Assembly: GCF_031877795.1 (NCBI RefSeq)
Contig: NC_133938.1
Span: 16,214,920 to 16,278,919, forward strand
DNA: 64,000 bases
From: Strix aluco
Lineage: Eukaryota; Chordata; Aves; Strigiformes; Strigidae
Direction: 5' to 3'
This document shows, in pieces, positions 63,666 through 64,000 of the stretch; position 1 is the stretch's first letter; each line of letters begins with the position of its first letter. The position numbers and the translations under genes are program-made. The notes beneath the pieces are model-generated. The model did no database searches, had not been told where the DNA came from, and saw nothing but the letters and a program-made list of their open reading frames with translations.

Positions 63666-64000
63666 CTCTATTGATGCACATAAAACCCCAATTTTTCTTT
63701 ATTGGTAATAAGGTATTAACTTCTTGATATAGTAGAAAAAAAGGTCGGATCATCCTCTGTTATATAAATCTCTTTCTGTTACTCTTCTTTGGGACCCTTG
63801 CTTCCTTGCTGACAAGAGCATCAGAATAAAGGTCTTGGACCTTTACTTGCATCCCAAGAATATGATGAAACAGTAAATCTCCCTATTTGTGGTTAGATCA
63901 AGAACTATTGAATAAAAGGTAGCATTACATTTTTTTTCTGGTGTTTCATCATATGGCAGAACATATTCTCACGTGAAAGATTAAATTGCAGATGCTGTTG

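Larger units (their letters stand above)
49923..64000 (+). other. PRKACB: PRKACB intron 1 (at least 14 kb)
   Basis: From the donor at 49,923 to the window end no exon-2 sequence (which should encode V-K-E-F-L-A-K-A-K-E-D-F-L) is seen, so the intron runs on. It contains the rest of the CpG island, a pyrimidine tract, a 10-bp perfect hairpin (54,750-54,774), paired octamer motifs (59,451-59,475), a CR1 tail (about 62,870-63,081) and an A/C-rich tract (63,606-63,665). Alternative PRKACB first exons could lie here but none was recognised. Confidence 0.75.

Overview
This window is nuclear DNA from a vertebrate, most probably a bird. The evidence is a short intron-rich exon set with GT-AG splice sites, two CpG islands in an otherwise AT-rich background, very sparse interspersed repeats, and one 5'-truncated CR1-type LINE tail ending in the ATTCTATGAT motif typical of avian/reptilian CR1 elements (about 62.87-63.08 kb). 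The species cannot be named from the sequence. There are no bacterial-style operons.

Two protein genes lie head to head. The minus strand carries the 5' part of TTLL7 (tubulin tyrosine ligase-like 7, a beta-tubulin polyglutamylase). It has a probable non-coding first exon in a CpG island near 32.2-32.4 kb, a 20-kb first intron, a start-codon exon at 11,947-12,036, and six further coding exons running down to 112-276. The gene then leaves the window at its left edge. The seven coding segments join in phase and give the first 294 residues, including most of the N-terminal half of the TTL catalytic domain.

The plus strand carries the first exon of PRKACB (cAMP-dependent protein kinase catalytic subunit beta, Cbeta1-type N terminus) at 49,877-49,922, in a second CpG island at about 49.04-50.62 kb. 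Its first intron fills the rest of the window (at least 14 kb), and exon 2 is not reached. TTLL7 and PRKACB are also neighbours in human (1p31), so the two assignments support each other.

Layout: 1-32.4 kb TTLL7 exons and introns; 31.64-33.11 kb TTLL7 CpG island promoter; about 33.1-49.0 kb intergenic, with no recognisable gene; 49.04-50.62 kb PRKACB CpG island and exon 1; 49.92-64 kb PRKACB intron 1. Small features include a 21-bp minisatellite (24.15-24.26 kb), three short tandem duplications, several A-tracts, two notable perfect or near-perfect hairpins, a 47-nt pyrimidine tract and an E-box/CCAAT pair beside the TTLL7 island. I found no convincing new biological system. The best leads are an Asn in place of the PKA Ser10 autophosphorylation site, the hairpins, and possible antisense transcription from the TTLL7 promoter.
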